NCBI GenBank assembly: GCA_002342415.1
Contig: DDPY01000054.1
Coordinates: 1-64,000, forward strand
Direction of reading: 5' to 3'
Source: Prevotella sp. UBA2456
GTDB lineage: Bacteria; Bacteroidota; Bacteroidia; Bacteroidales; Bacteroidaceae
DNA length: 64,000 nt
The notes beneath the pieces are model-generated. The model saw only the letters and a program-made list of their open reading frames with translations, was not told where the DNA came from and did not search any database. The stretch's first letter is position 1; every line of letters starts with the position of its first letter. Position numbers and translations under genes: made by a program. Shown here piece by piece: positions 7,789 through 16,389 of the stretch.

Positions 7789-9600
7789 CTATAATTGGAG
7801 CCTCAGTACATCCTCGACATAACGGACGAAGGCCTGATTGACCAGACGGGTACCGCCTGGGGTGGGGTAGTGGCCGGTGAAGTACCAGTCGCCGGGATGG
7901 TTGGGACAGGCCGTGTGCAAACCCTCGATGCTCTGGAACACCAGCTCGACGGGAGCCTCCATACCCTCCGGCCGCAGCATCTCGACAATCTTCCTGTTGA
8001 TCTCCTCCACCGTGAAGGGGGCATAGATGGCGCGGACGTGGTTTTCGAGTTGAGAGTTGAAAGTGGAGAGTTGAGAGTTGGCTGCCGCCATGCTCTCTTT
8101 ACATTTATTATATACTTCGGCTATGAGTTGCTGCATGCCGCGCTCCCGAATGAGGGCAATGGCCGCACGGAAGGCACATAGCTCCTCCAAGTGCGACATG
8201 TCGATGCCGTAGTAGTCGGGATAGCGAATCTGGGGCGAGCTGGACACCATGACAATCTTCTTGGGATGCAGGCGGTCGAGAATCTTGAAGATGCTCTCGC
8301 GGAGGGTGGTGCCGCGGACTATGGAGTCGTCGATGATGACGAGGTTGTCCTCGTAGGGGCGCAGCGAGCCGTAGGTGATGTCATAGACGTGGGCGGCGAG
8401 GTCGTTGCGCTCGGCACCCTCGGCAATGAAGGTGCGCAGCTTGATGTCCTTCCATACCACTTTCTCGATGCGCACGTCACCGTATAGCTTTCGGATGCCG
8501 TCGGTCATGCCGTAGAAGGCAACCTCGGCCGTGTTGGGAATATATGAAAAGACAGTGGTGCGTACCGACTGTCCAGTGGTGCGTACCGACTGTCCGGCAT
8601 TGGCTACATTGCCGTCAATGGCCTGCATGATGGCGGGTGTGAGTTGCTCGCCCAGTCGCTTGCGCTCTTGATAGATGTCGCGGTCGGAACCGCGGCTGAA
8701 GTAGATGCGCTCGAAAGAGCATGCGGCATACGTTTTCGGCTCGATGATTTGCTTCAGGTTGCTCTCTCCGCATTTTCTGACTATCAGGGCCTGACCGGGC
8801 TGCAGCTCGAGTATCTGTTCGGCAGCAAGGTCGAAGCAGGTCTGGATGACGGGGCGCTCGGATGCTATCACTACCACCTCGTCATCCTGATAGTAGAATG
8901 CCGGTCGGATGCCCCAGGGATCGCGCACGGCGAACATCTCGCCCGAGCCGGTCAGTCCGCACATCACGTATCCTCCGTCGAAGTGGGGCATGGTGGTCTG
9001 GAGAATGTTGGTCACGGAGAGATGGTTGTCAATATGGTCGGTGATGGCAGTGCCCTCTAAGCCCTGTTGGCGGGCTTCGGCATAGAGCCGTTCTACTTCG
9101 CGGTCCAGACGGTGTCCCATCAGCTCGAGTGTGATATAGGCATCGCCGTAGTAGCGCGGTGACTGGCCCTGCGAGGTGAGGAATCGGAAGACCTCGTCGA
9201 TATTGGTCATGTTGAAATTGCCGCATAGGCAGAGGTTCTTGGCCCGCCAGTTATTGCGGCGCAGGAACGGGTGGACGTATTGCAGTCCGTGACGTCCGGT
9301 GGTGCTGTAGCGCAGGTGGCCCATCAGGAGCTGGCCGGTGAACGTGTCGTCTATGCGCTTGAATATCTCGGTGATGGCATCCTTGCCCTCGGCGCGTTCG
9401 CGGAACATGTATTCCGAACCGGCAGGGGCATCGAGGTTGACGCAGGCGATGCCGGCGCCCTCCTGACCACGGTTGTGCTGCTTCTCCATCATCAGGTAGA
9501 GCTTGTTGAGACCGTAGCGCTCGGTGCCGTACTTCTGCTGATAGTAGGTCAGCGGCTTCAACAGGCGTATCATGGCTATGCCGCATTCATGCTTTATCAT
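7789..9600 (-). CDS. purF: Amidophosphoribosyltransferase-like protein (PurF family)
   Basis: PurF-family glutamine phosphoribosylpyrophosphate amidotransferase, first step of purine synthesis. The N-terminus has the likely nucleophile Cys in MIKHECGIAMI and QHNRGQEGAG; the PRPP loop is VIIDDSIVRGTT (about residue 420). At 603 aa it belongs to the long Bacteroidetes form rather than the ~505-aa E. coli type, so exact orthology is somewhat open. Two oddities: GQSVRTT occurs twice in tandem (about 334-348), and an ANSQLSTFNSQLE stretch (about 506-518) comes from a dispersed repeat. It lies between pyrG and asnB in one orientation. Confidence 0.88.
   Translation of the reverse strand: MIKHECGIAMIRLLKPLTYYQQKYGTERYGLNKLYLMMEKQHNRGQEGAGIACVNLDAPAGSEYMFRERAEGKDAITEIFKRIDDTFTGQLLMGHLRYSTTGRHGLQYVHPFLRRNNWRAKNLCLCGNFNMTNIDEVFRFLTSQGQSPRYYGDAYITLELMGHRLDREVERLYAEARQQGLEGTAITDHIDNHLSVTNILQTTMPHFDGGYVMCGLTGSGEMFAVRDPWGIRPAFYYQDDEVVVIASERPVIQTCFDLAAEQILELQPGQALIVRKCGESNLKQIIEPKTYAACSFERIYFSRGSDRDIYQERKRLGEQLTPAIMQAIDGNVANAGQSVRTTGQSVRTTVFSYIPNTAEVAFYGMTDGIRKLYGDVRIEKVVWKDIKLRTFIAEGAERNDLAAHVYDITYGSLRPYEDNLVIIDDSIVRGTTLRESIFKILDRLHPKKIVMVSSSPQIRYPDYYGIDMSHLEELCAFRAAIALIRERGMQQLIAEVYNKCKESMAAANSQLSTFNSQLENHVRAIYAPFTVEEINRKIVEMLRPEGMEAPVELVFQSIEGLHTACPNHPGDWYFTGHYPTPGGTRLVNQAFVRYVEDVLRLQL
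8047..8080 (-). repeat. CTCAACT-family repeat inside purF
   Basis: GAGAGTTGAAAGTGGAGAG units on the plus strand encode NSQLSTFNSQL in purF. Same family as the larger array in rsmA (40648-40740). Confidence 0.8.
8554..8595 (-). repeat. 21-bp tandem duplication in purF
   Basis: Two adjacent nearly identical 21-bp units (GTGGTGCGTACCGACTGTCC plus one base) encode GQSVRTT twice. Confidence 0.9.
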
Positions 9601-9649
9601 TTACTATTTACGGATTTTCTATTTACTATTTGTTTGTCAATCGGGATAT
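9600..9649. repeat. AAATAGTAAAT-type spacer between pyrG and purF
   Basis: TTTACTATTTACGG and TTTCTATTTACTATTTG units; no gene. Confidence 0.65.
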
Positions 9650-11368
9650 TTAACTATTGGTGCACGCTTTGACGAAGCTCATAAACAGCGGATGCGGATG
9701 CAATACTGTTGATGAGTATTCGGGGTGGAACTGGGTGCCGATGTACCAGCGCAGGGTCGGAATCTCGACAATCTCCACCAAGTCGGCAGCGGGATTGATG
9801 CCTACGCACTGCATGCCATACTGCTCGAAGTCCTCCCTGTATTCGTTGTTGAACTCGTAGCGGTGGCGGTGACGCTCGCGGATAAGAGACCCTCCCCCCG
9901 GCCCCTCCCTGCAAGGGCGGGGAGTAGATAGTCCTGCCGTTGTATATGCATCGTAGGCGCGGCTGCCCTCGCGGAGCTGACAGTCGTAGGCACCGAGGCG
10001 CATCGTGCCGCCCATATTCGTCACAGTCTTCTGCTCTTCCATCAGGTTGATGACGGGGTGCTGCGTGTCTGCTGACATCTCGCTGCTGTTGGCATCAGCA
10101 TAGCCCAGCACATTCCGCGCAAACTCGATGACCATCATCTGCATGCCCAGACAGATGCCAAAGGTGGGGATGTCGTGTGTCCGGCAGTATTCGGCAGCAA
10201 CAATCTTGCCCTCGACGCCTCGCTGTCCGAAGCCCGGACAGATGACGACACCCGCCATACCCTCTAATCGTGTGGCGACATTCTCCGTCGTCACCTCCTC
10301 GCTATTGACGAAATGAATCTTTGCCTTTACATTATTATATATCCCCGCGAGGTTCAGACTCTCGCGGATGCTTTTGTAGGCATCCTGCAGGTCGTACTTG
10401 CCTACCAACGCGATATGTACCTCAGTGGTAGCTCGGCGCTGTTTCTCCAGAAAATCGTGCCACGGCTTCATGGCCGGCGTCTCTCCCACGGGGATTCCCA
10501 TCTTGCGCAGGATGGCGGCATCGAGTCCCTGCCGCTGCATGTTGACGGGCACTTCGTAGATGCTCGGCATGTCCTCGCTCTGCACCACGCACTCCAGATC
10601 AACGTTACAGAACGAGGCCACCTTCTTGCGCACGGCGTCGTCCAAATGTCGCTCTGTGCGCAGCACGAGGATGTCGGGCTGTATGCCCATCCCCTGCAGT
10701 TCCTTCACCGAGTGTTGCGTTGGCTTCGTCTTCAGTTCGTCGGCAGCCTTCAGATAGGGCACGTAGGTCAGGTGGATGCACACCGCATTCCGTCCCAACT
10801 CCCATCGCAGCTGTCGGATGGCCTCCATGAAGGGAGCACTCTCGATGTCGCCGATGGTGCCGCCCACCTCGGTGATGACGAAGTCATAATTAGAGGTGAG
10901 AGGTGAGTGGCAAGAGGTAAGAGGATAGTCTTGTGGCTGGGAGTAATTTCTCACCTCTTGCCTCTCACCTCTCACTTCTGTGTGGAGCATGCGCCGCTTG
11001 ATTTCGTCGGTGATGTGAGGTACCACTTGGATGGTCTTGCCTAAGTAGTCGCCGCGGCGCTCGCGGTCGATGACGGCCTTGTAGATGCGTCCGGTGGTGA
11101 TGCTGTTGTGGCGGGTGGTGCGGATGCCCGTAAACCGCTCGTAGTGTCCCAGGTCGAGGTCGGTCTCGAAACCGTCTTCCGTCACGTAGCACTCGCCGTG
11201 CTCGTAAGGGTTCAGCGTGCCGGGGTCAATGTTGATGTAGGGGTCGAACTTCTGGATGGTAACCTGGTAGCCGCGAGCCTGCAGCAGCTTGCCGATGCTG
11301 GCGGAGATAATGCCCTTTCCCAACGAGGAAACGACGCCGCCCGTGACGAAAATGTACTTTGTATCCAT
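9650..11368 (-). CDS. pyrG: CTP synthase with two in-frame repeat inserts
   Basis: Converts UTP to CTP with ATP and glutamine. The synthetase domain starts with the P-loop GGVVSSLGKGI; the class I amidotransferase has its Cys in GICLGMQMMV and His/Glu in FHPEY. At 572 aa it exceeds the ~545 of E. coli PyrG. The extra residues are an insert at about 129-160 (VRGERQEVRN...YPLTSCHSPLTS) from an inverted GAGGTGAG repeat, and one at about 479-493 (STPRPCREGPGGG) from the GC-rich palindromic repeat. It starts the minus-strand run pyrG-purF-asnB and has its own promoter. Confidence 0.96.
   Translation of the reverse strand: MDTKYIFVTGGVVSSLGKGIISASIGKLLQARGYQVTIQKFDPYINIDPGTLNPYEHGECYVTEDGFETDLDLGHYERFTGIRTTRHNSITTGRIYKAVIDRERRGDYLGKTIQVVPHITDEIKRRMLHTEVRGERQEVRNYSQPQDYPLTSCHSPLTSNYDFVITEVGGTIGDIESAPFMEAIRQLRWELGRNAVCIHLTYVPYLKAADELKTKPTQHSVKELQGMGIQPDILVLRTERHLDDAVRKKVASFCNVDLECVVQSEDMPSIYEVPVNMQRQGLDAAILRKMGIPVGETPAMKPWHDFLEKQRRATTEVHIALVGKYDLQDAYKSIRESLNLAGIYNNVKAKIHFVNSEEVTTENVATRLEGMAGVVICPGFGQRGVEGKIVAAEYCRTHDIPTFGICLGMQMMVIEFARNVLGYADANSSEMSADTQHPVINLMEEQKTVTNMGGTMRLGAYDCQLREGSRAYDAYTTAGLSTPRPCREGPGGGSLIRERHRHRYEFNNEYREDFEQYGMQCVGINPAADLVEIVEIPTLRWYIGTQFHPEYSSTVLHPHPLFMSFVKACTNS
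9887..9932 (-). repeat. GC-rich palindromic in-frame repeat in pyrG
   Basis: CCCCTCCCTGCAAGGGCGGGG core with GAGACC and TAGATAGTCC flanks; read in pyrG as STPRPCREGPGGG. The only unpaired copy of this family in the window. Confidence 0.85.
10890..10980 (-). repeat. Inverted GAGGTGAG-family repeat in pyrG
   Basis: Left arm AGAGGTGAGAGGTGAGTGG, right arm CTCTTGCCTCTCACCTCTCA; the arms can pair. About 30 codons, frame kept. Confidence 0.85.
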
Positions 11369-11391
11369 AAAACGAATCTATTTTATGGACT

Positions 11392-11400
11392 GCAAAGTTA
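11392..11400 (-). promoter_or_regulatory. Promoter of pyrG (-7 element)
   Basis: Minus-strand TAACTTTGC, 24 bases before the pyrG ATG. Confidence 0.75.
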
Positions 11401-11539
11401 ATCATTTCTGTATTACCGCCAATTCATTGCCTTAGCTTTTGAATGTTAAAATTCCGTCATGCTGACACTTTGTAAAGTTTCGGAGGCAATATGCTGACCT
11501 TTCTCTTTCTTTTTGTTCGCAAACGTGGATTTTCGTTAC

Positions 11540-11625
11540 ATTTTGTAAGTACGGCAGGATTATCTTAACCAGAGGAAATCCCTGCCGGTCAGTCAGACGC
11601 TCGGCACCAACTCGTACCAAGTTAT
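11540..11625 (+). pseudogene. AraC-type HTH gene relic
   Basis: One plus-strand frame reads LNQRKSLPVSQTLGTNSYQ, close to the first helix-turn-helix of AraC regulators. Within it, 24 bases (GTCAGTCAGACGCTCGGCAC plus CAAC) are identical to 19787-19810 in the intact AraC gene. The frame is broken just upstream and there is no start, so it is at most a fragment. Confidence 0.45.
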
Positions 11626-11659
11626 TATTTTACGGTTACTTAAAGTTGGTGTGTTCGCG

Positions 11660-11735
11660 CTTCTAACGAGCCGTAATGCCGTTGGCAATGAGATTACGTC
11701 TCGTTGCCAACGAGACGTAACCTCGTTAAAACACG
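11660..11735. repeat. Short inverted repeats in the 11.4-12.4 kb gap
   Basis: TTGGCAATGAG...CTCGTTGCCAA and repeated CGAGACGTAA/TAACGAG units form overlapping hairpins. No coding frame is convincing here. Confidence 0.5.
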
Positions 11736-11841
11736 GCAACACTCCCCCCAATCGGCTGCAATCCCTTTGTACAAAGGCATTCCGCCGGGGTGGGTGTTTG
11801 TCCAACACTACACCAAACACTACACCCAACACTACACCAAT
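11736..11841 (+). repeat. Long inverted repeat, left arm
   Basis: About 105 bases: CACTCCCCCCAATCGGCTGC, then CCCTTTGTACAAAGGCATTC, then CGCCGGGGTGGGTGTTTG and ACACTACACC-type tandem units. The reverse complement is at 12060-12165 with few differences. Short frames through it (NTPPNTPPN-like) look like repeat translations, not genes. Confidence 0.9.
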
Positions 11842-12059
11842 GACGCTTCCAACAATTCTTTTTGCTACGATACTAAGAAGAAATTGCGCGCTGGGCAGAG
11901 CGTAAAAATTTCCAGGGCTGGGAATAAATCGTGCTGGATAAACTGTATTTCGAGATCAGATAAGATTGTTGCGTTTTTTTTTGTATGAGTGACCGTCTCT
12001 TCATCGTGTGACAGAGAGAGAAAGGACAGATTTATTTCATCTTGAGGCTGATGACCCTT

Positions 12060-12165
12060 GGGGGGAGTGTTGGGGGGAGTGTTTGGGGGAGTGTTTGTCA
12101 AACACCCACCCCGGCGGAATGCCTTTATACAAAGGGATTGCAGCCGATTGGGGGGAGTGTTTGGC
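12060..12165 (-). repeat. Long inverted repeat, right arm
   Basis: Reverse-complement partner of 11736-11841; the ~220-base loop between them contains no gene I can support. The tandem part reads GGGGGAGTGTT instead of the left arm's complement GGTGTAGTGTT. Confidence 0.9.
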
Positions 12166-12329
12166 CAAAAACCCATTAAAGGTATTCTCCTGCTTTCTTG
12201 CATGCTCATTCGAGTTGTGCGGGGCAATGGGGATCAGTTTCTAGCCCCTTTTGCACGATTGATTGCAATCGGCTGAAAAACAGCATGTTTCGTTTTTGAG
12301 ATATGATTTTACAGTTTTGAGATATGCCC

Positions 12330-12365
12330 TTTGATGGTATAATGTAGAATCTTTGTTATCTTTGC
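12330..12365 (+). promoter_or_regulatory. Promoter of the 12.4-16 kb genes
   Basis: TTTG at 12330-12333 and TATCTTTGC at 12357-12365; the 23-base gap is a little long. It precedes the 29-aa lipopeptide gene and the large surface protein. Confidence 0.65.
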
Positions 12366-12390
12366 AAAAACTTAAAACAATCAGAAGAAA

Positions 12391-12480
12391 ATGAAAGCAA
12401 AGCATTTATTCCATGTGCTCCTGGCATCAGCAATGCTGGCAGCAACGGCGGGACTCACGACGGCCTGCAGGAGCAAGTAA
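12391..12480 (+). CDS. 29-aa lipoprotein-like small peptide
   Basis: Encodes 29 residues starting MKAKHLFHVLLASAM and ending GLTTACRSK, i.e. a complete lipoprotein signal with the Cys three residues before the end. It lies 26 bases after the -7 element and 50 bases before the 1167-aa surface protein. Its form (signal plus a final Cys) resembles the very short 'smalltalk'-type proteins of Bacteroidetes, but I cannot confirm that membership. Confidence 0.6.
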   Translation: MKAKHLFHVLLASAMLAATAGLTTACRSK

Positions 12481-12530
12481 GCATTACGTACATTATATAA
12501 ATTATTATAAACATTAAAAAAACAAGAATT

Positions 12531-15500
12531 ATGAAGAAAAGGTTACTAACATTGATTCTCCTACTGGCGACGATAGTAGGAGGCGCACTGGCACAATCGC
12601 GCTCTCATATGATTACGACACAGGCAGAGCTAATGGCCATCCCGGAAGGCAGCACCGATACCTACATCCTGCAGGCTAATATCGACATCAACCTCGACTA
12701 CTCGGGCGGAGGCGGCAAACGCGTTGCTGCCAAAGGCTGGACACCTATCAAGAATTTCCGTGGAGTTTTTAATGGAAATGGCTTTTCCATCACATTCCAG
12801 AAGAACGCGACTGACAATTATATTGCTACCACGGACGACTTTGCCCTCTTCGACAACCTCTACGGAACGGTTAGACATGTGCGCGTCAATTATTGCTATG
12901 GGGTTTCTCGCTATGGGGTAAACGCCCACTCAGGCGGCAACTTCGGCGGCATCGCCCTGAAGGTGTGCGACGGTGGAAAGATTGAACTCGGCGAAAGTCG
13001 CATTGTGATGAGCCTCGGCCCGAACACCTCAGAGTCGCCCTACCTCATTGGCGGCATTGCCGCCGAGTGTGCCGAGGGCGGTGTCATCACCGGCTGCACC
13101 TGCACCGTCTTCGGCAACGTTTATTGGAAGATTGACGACAACTACATCGTCGGCGGTATCGTGGGCAAGGTGACCGGCGGCGAGGTGAGCGACTGCACGG
13201 TCAACACCGGGCTGAATACCGTCAAGCCCTGGGTGGGCATGATTGCCGGCAAGCAAGAGGGCGGCACCGTAAAGCAATGCCTCTATACTGCTTGGGGTGA
13301 GGTCCATGCCATAGGAACCGCCACGGGCAGCGAGGACGACCCGGAGCGCTACCTTTACCCCCTCGACGGAGCGAAGATCATCCGCACGCTGAATGGGCTC
13401 ATGAATATTCCCGACGGCAGTACGGACAAGTACGTGCTGATGGCCGACATTAACTGCGGCGACTGGACTCCGAAGCCTACATTCAAGGGAACCTTCAACG
13501 GCCTTGGTCACACTATCACCTACAAGAACTGCACCCCCGATTACAGTTACAGTATACACGGATTGTTCAGGGTACTGAGCGGTGCAACGGTCAAGAATCT
13601 CACCGTTAAAGGCTTAATTGAGTCAAAATGCTCGTTAACAGACGCTGGAGGAATAGCCGGCAAGTTGGTTAGCGAGTCTATTATTCAGAACTGTGAGAGC
13701 TATATTAATGTGACGAGTGGAAGAATTATCAAATCTGCCGGCGGTATTGCAGGCAGTTGCCATGAAGGTAGCCAGATTCTGAACTGCCGGGCTTATGGCA
13801 ACATTGATATAACGATTGGAACTAGCCAATGTGCCGGCGGTATTGCAGGCGATTGCCATGAAGGTAGCCAGATTCTGAACTGCCAGGCTTATGGCAACAT
13901 AGGAACCGACAGTCATGGATATGGAGGCGGCATAGTAGGAAGGTTATTCGGATTCGGGGAACAGTCGTGCACCATAAAAGACTGCTATTTCGGTGGAACA
14001 GTCAAAAAAAGAAAAAAATATAATAACGCGATGATTGTTGGCGGTTTCGGTTTGAACGAAGGACATGATATCAGAAATTGCACTTATAACAGGAAAACCG
14101 CCAACGGTCTCTTAGCCATCGGAACTGGTGCTATGTATGGTGATATGTCCGCCCAATACGAATTACGTAATTATCCAGTAAATGGCGTTGGACCCGATGA
14201 ACCCATAGACATCTATACACTGGATGAGCTTAAGACAATTTCGGCTGACGAAAGCTACAGGCTGATGGCCGACATCGACTGTGGCGACTGGACCCCCAAG
14301 TATTTTAAAGGAATGTTCGACGGCAACGGCCATACCATCACTTACAAGTTAGAAAGTCGTGATTCCTATCGGGGACTGTTCAGTGCTCTTGATGGTGCAC
14401 TGGTGAAAAACCTCACTGTAAAGGGGGAGATTAGGGCGGAAATTCACCCATATTCAGGAGGTATAGCCGGTTCAGCAAGTTATAATTCTCTCATTACGGA
14501 CTGTAAGAGTTATGTTGACGTGACGCTTACGAAAGGTGCGTCTAATGGCGGAGGTATCGTAGGCTATTGTAGTGGTTCAGAAATCCGGAACTGTCAGGCA
14601 TACGGCACCATCAGTACTCACCAAGAGAAATATCACTACGCTGGTGGCATAGTAGGAGGAAAATACTGGGGCTCCATAAAGGACTGCTATTTTGGTGGAA
14701 AGGTTGAAGGAAACAACACCTTTGTTGGAATGATTATAGGCATTAAGCACTATGGAGCCCCCGAAAACTGCACCTACAGCAGCGAGAATGCCAACGGCTA
14801 CAAGGCTATAGGCACATCCACTGGCAGCGAGGACGACGAGGCTAACGGCGTGATGGCAGATACCCCGGAAGATACCGACGCACCGGAGGAAATCTACAGT
14901 TGGGGCAGCCTCTATGCGGCACTCAGCCAAGGCAAGAGCAACCTCAAGCTGACTACCGACCTGAAGTATGGCCAGGGCGGGGATGACGATGACAGCAAGG
15001 TGCTGCCTGCCATCGCTGCCGACAAGGAAGTAACCATCAATCTGGACGGTTACAGCATTGACGGTGACGGCAAGGTGAGCATCTTCGACAATCAGGGCAC
15101 GCTGACCCTCACTGGCAACGGCCTCATCATGAACGGCCACGCCACCGACAAGGGCGGCGCCATCTACAACAAGGGACAGCTCAACATCGCATGCAACATT
15201 ACCTTCAAGGACAACACAGCCCAGCAGGGCGGTGCCATCTACAACGATGCCGACGGCAAAGTGAGCGCCAGCGGCTATGTTAACTTCATGGGCAATACGG
15301 CCACGACCAGCGGCAACAACATCTATCATGCCGGCAGTTCGTTCGCCCTCACCGCCGGCACCTCGGGCACCCAGGCGGGCGATGTCTTCCTGGCCGACGG
15401 CAAGATTATCCAGTACCGTTCAGGTACGGTGGATGTCATCGTGGGCAATACCGACATCAAGGTGGTGACCGAGGGCGAAATGGCCGACTACGTCAGCACC

Positions 15501-16034
15501 TATGACGTGCCCTGGCAGTTTGCTGCAGCGACCGCCAAGTCGCTTACTACTACTGCCGGACCCACCCGCATCGGCGACAATGCCTTCTGTGGCTTCAGTG
15601 CCCTGGAGGAAGTCTACCTCCCCTCCACCATGCAGAGCGTGTCCAGCACCGCTTTTGTGGGCTGCGACAAGGTGGTGCGCCTCATCTCCTATGCCGACAG
15701 TCCCACAGGCCTGACCTGGGACAGCTACGAAGACAGTTTCAGGGATGAGGGCAGTGATATGACGGTCTATGTCAACAAGCAGTACATCGACGAGTGGCAG
15801 GCCAAGTTCCCCCTGTGGAACTTCGAGGACAAGTCGAGCCTGAACGTCGGCGAGGAGTATGATCCCTACTGGGACTACGAAGACACGTCAACCGGCATCC
15901 GCACCGTGGAGGCCACGACAGCTACCCGTCCCGATGCCCGCTACTGGTACACCATCGGCGGCCAGCGCCTGAGCGGTCAGCCTACGAAACCCGGTCTGTA
16001 TATCAACAATGGCCGCAAGGTCGTGATTAAGTGA
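12531..16034 (+). CDS. Large secreted GLUG/pmp/LRR repeat surface protein
   Basis: A 1167-aa exported protein with a signal peptide (cut near ALA-Q at about 21). From about residue 90 to 780 it consists of GLUG-like repeats (GGIAGSCHEGSQILNC, GGIVGKVTGGEVSDC), with two larger blocks, each opened by a W-T-P-K motif (GDWTPK...FKG). Then come chlamydial-Pmp-like GGAIYN repeats (about 873-910), a BspA-like leucine-rich stretch (RIGDNAFCGFSALEEVYLPS, about 1017) and a C-terminal tail WYTIGGQRL...NNGRKVVIK. The tail resembles a type IX-type sorting signal and recurs in two other proteins here. Likely an adhesin or surface fibre; ligand unknown. Confidence 0.8.
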   Translation: MKKRLLTLILLLATIVGGALAQSRSHMITTQAELMAIPEGSTDTYILQANIDINLDYSGGGGKRVAAKGWTPIKNFRGVFNGNGFSITFQKNATDNYIATTDDFALFDNLYGTVRHVRVNYCYGVSRYGVNAHSGGNFGGIALKVCDGGKIELGESRIVMSLGPNTSESPYLIGGIAAECAEGGVITGCTCTVFGNVYWKIDDNYIVGGIVGKVTGGEVSDCTVNTGLNTVKPWVGMIAGKQEGGTVKQCLYTAWGEVHAIGTATGSEDDPERYLYPLDGAKIIRTLNGLMNIPDGSTDKYVLMADINCGDWTPKPTFKGTFNGLGHTITYKNCTPDYSYSIHGLFRVLSGATVKNLTVKGLIESKCSLTDAGGIAGKLVSESIIQNCESYINVTSGRIIKSAGGIAGSCHEGSQILNCRAYGNIDITIGTSQCAGGIAGDCHEGSQILNCQAYGNIGTDSHGYGGGIVGRLFGFGEQSCTIKDCYFGGTVKKRKKYNNAMIVGGFGLNEGHDIRNCTYNRKTANGLLAIGTGAMYGDMSAQYELRNYPVNGVGPDEPIDIYTLDELKTISADESYRLMADIDCGDWTPKYFKGMFDGNGHTITYKLESRDSYRGLFSALDGALVKNLTVKGEIRAEIHPYSGGIAGSASYNSLITDCKSYVDVTLTKGASNGGGIVGYCSGSEIRNCQAYGTISTHQEKYHYAGGIVGGKYWGSIKDCYFGGKVEGNNTFVGMIIGIKHYGAPENCTYSSENANGYKAIGTSTGSEDDEANGVMADTPEDTDAPEEIYSWGSLYAALSQGKSNLKLTTDLKYGQGGDDDDSKVLPAIAADKEVTINLDGYSIDGDGKVSIFDNQGTLTLTGNGLIMNGHATDKGGAIYNKGQLNIACNITFKDNTAQQGGAIYNDADGKVSASGYVNFMGNTATTSGNNIYHAGSSFALTAGTSGTQAGDVFLADGKIIQYRSGTVDVIVGNTDIKVVTEGEMADYVSTYDVPWQFAAATAKSLTTTAGPTRIGDNAFCGFSALEEVYLPSTMQSVSSTAFVGCDKVVRLISYADSPTGLTWDSYEDSFRDEGSDMTVYVNKQYIDEWQAKFPLWNFEDKSSLNVGEEYDPYWDYEDTSTGIRTVEATTATRPDARYWYTIGGQRLSGQPTKPGLYINNGRKVVIK
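13750..13915 (+). repeat. Near-identical GLUG repeat units in the surface protein
   Basis: The stretch GCCGGCGGTATTGCAGGC through GGTAGCCAGATTCTGAACTG occurs at about 13736-13790 and again at about 13830-13888, almost identical at DNA level, indicating recent unit duplication. Confidence 0.8.
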
Positions 16035-16057
16035 GAATAAAAAAAACATATACGCAC

Positions 16058-16091
16058 TCATCCCCCGCTCTCAGCCGAGAGCGAGGGATGA
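16058..16091. terminator. Hairpin between surface protein and yoeB-like gene
   Basis: A 15-bp stem with one mismatch (TCATCCCCCGCTCTC / GAGAGCGAGGGATGA) and loop AGCC lies between convergent genes. There is no clear T-run, so it may be a two-way transcription end or a REP-like element. Confidence 0.6.
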
Positions 16092-16114
16092 CGGTGTGGG
16101 GTGATGGGCATGGG

Positions 16115-16387
16115 CTACTTGTCATCATAATGGCCGTAGGCAGAAAGCACGTCAACATAAACCTCGGTCTCGAAAATTTCATAAATCAGCCGGTGCTTTT
16201 TCGTAATGGTACGGCTCCATTGACCAGCACGGTCGCCCTTCAACTGCTCTGGATGACCCGTGCCAGTGTGAGGATGTTGCATCAACTCGTTGAGCAACTT
16301 CACGGCTTTTTTATGGGCTGCCGGTTCGCTACGTCTCAGTTTTGCCAGGTCTTCCTGGGCTTTCTCAGAGTAGACAATATCGTACAT
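16115..16387 (-). CDS. yoeB: Txe/YoeB family toxin
   Basis: A 90-aa ribosome-dependent mRNA endonuclease of the YoeB/Txe (RelE superfamily) type. The C-terminal half (GHPEQLKGDRAGQWSRTITK, then HRLIYEI and a terminal YGHYDDK) carries the family's Glu, Arg and His/Tyr residues. The start lies two bases after the stop of the upstream antitoxin, the usual antitoxin-first arrangement. The pair is transcribed toward the surface protein gene. Confidence 0.9.
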   Translation of the reverse strand: MYDIVYSEKAQEDLAKLRRSEPAAHKKAVKLLNELMQHPHTGTGHPEQLKGDRAGQWSRTITKKHRLIYEIFETEVYVDVLSAYGHYDDK

Positions 16388-16389
16388 GG

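Noticed and set aside
11651..12276. Several short ORFs with NTPPNTPPN-like or PPRRNAF-like products
   Set aside because: They are translations of the long inverted repeat on both strands, without promoter or conserved protein features.
13029..15329. Long minus-strand frames (13029-13559, 14577-15329) under the surface protein gene
   Set aside because: They lie wholly opposite a clear signal-peptide repeat protein; composition is that of antisense shadows.
16058..16091. Insertion-sequence end
   Set aside because: A simple hairpin between convergent genes with no transposase or partner repeat; a terminator is the simpler reading.
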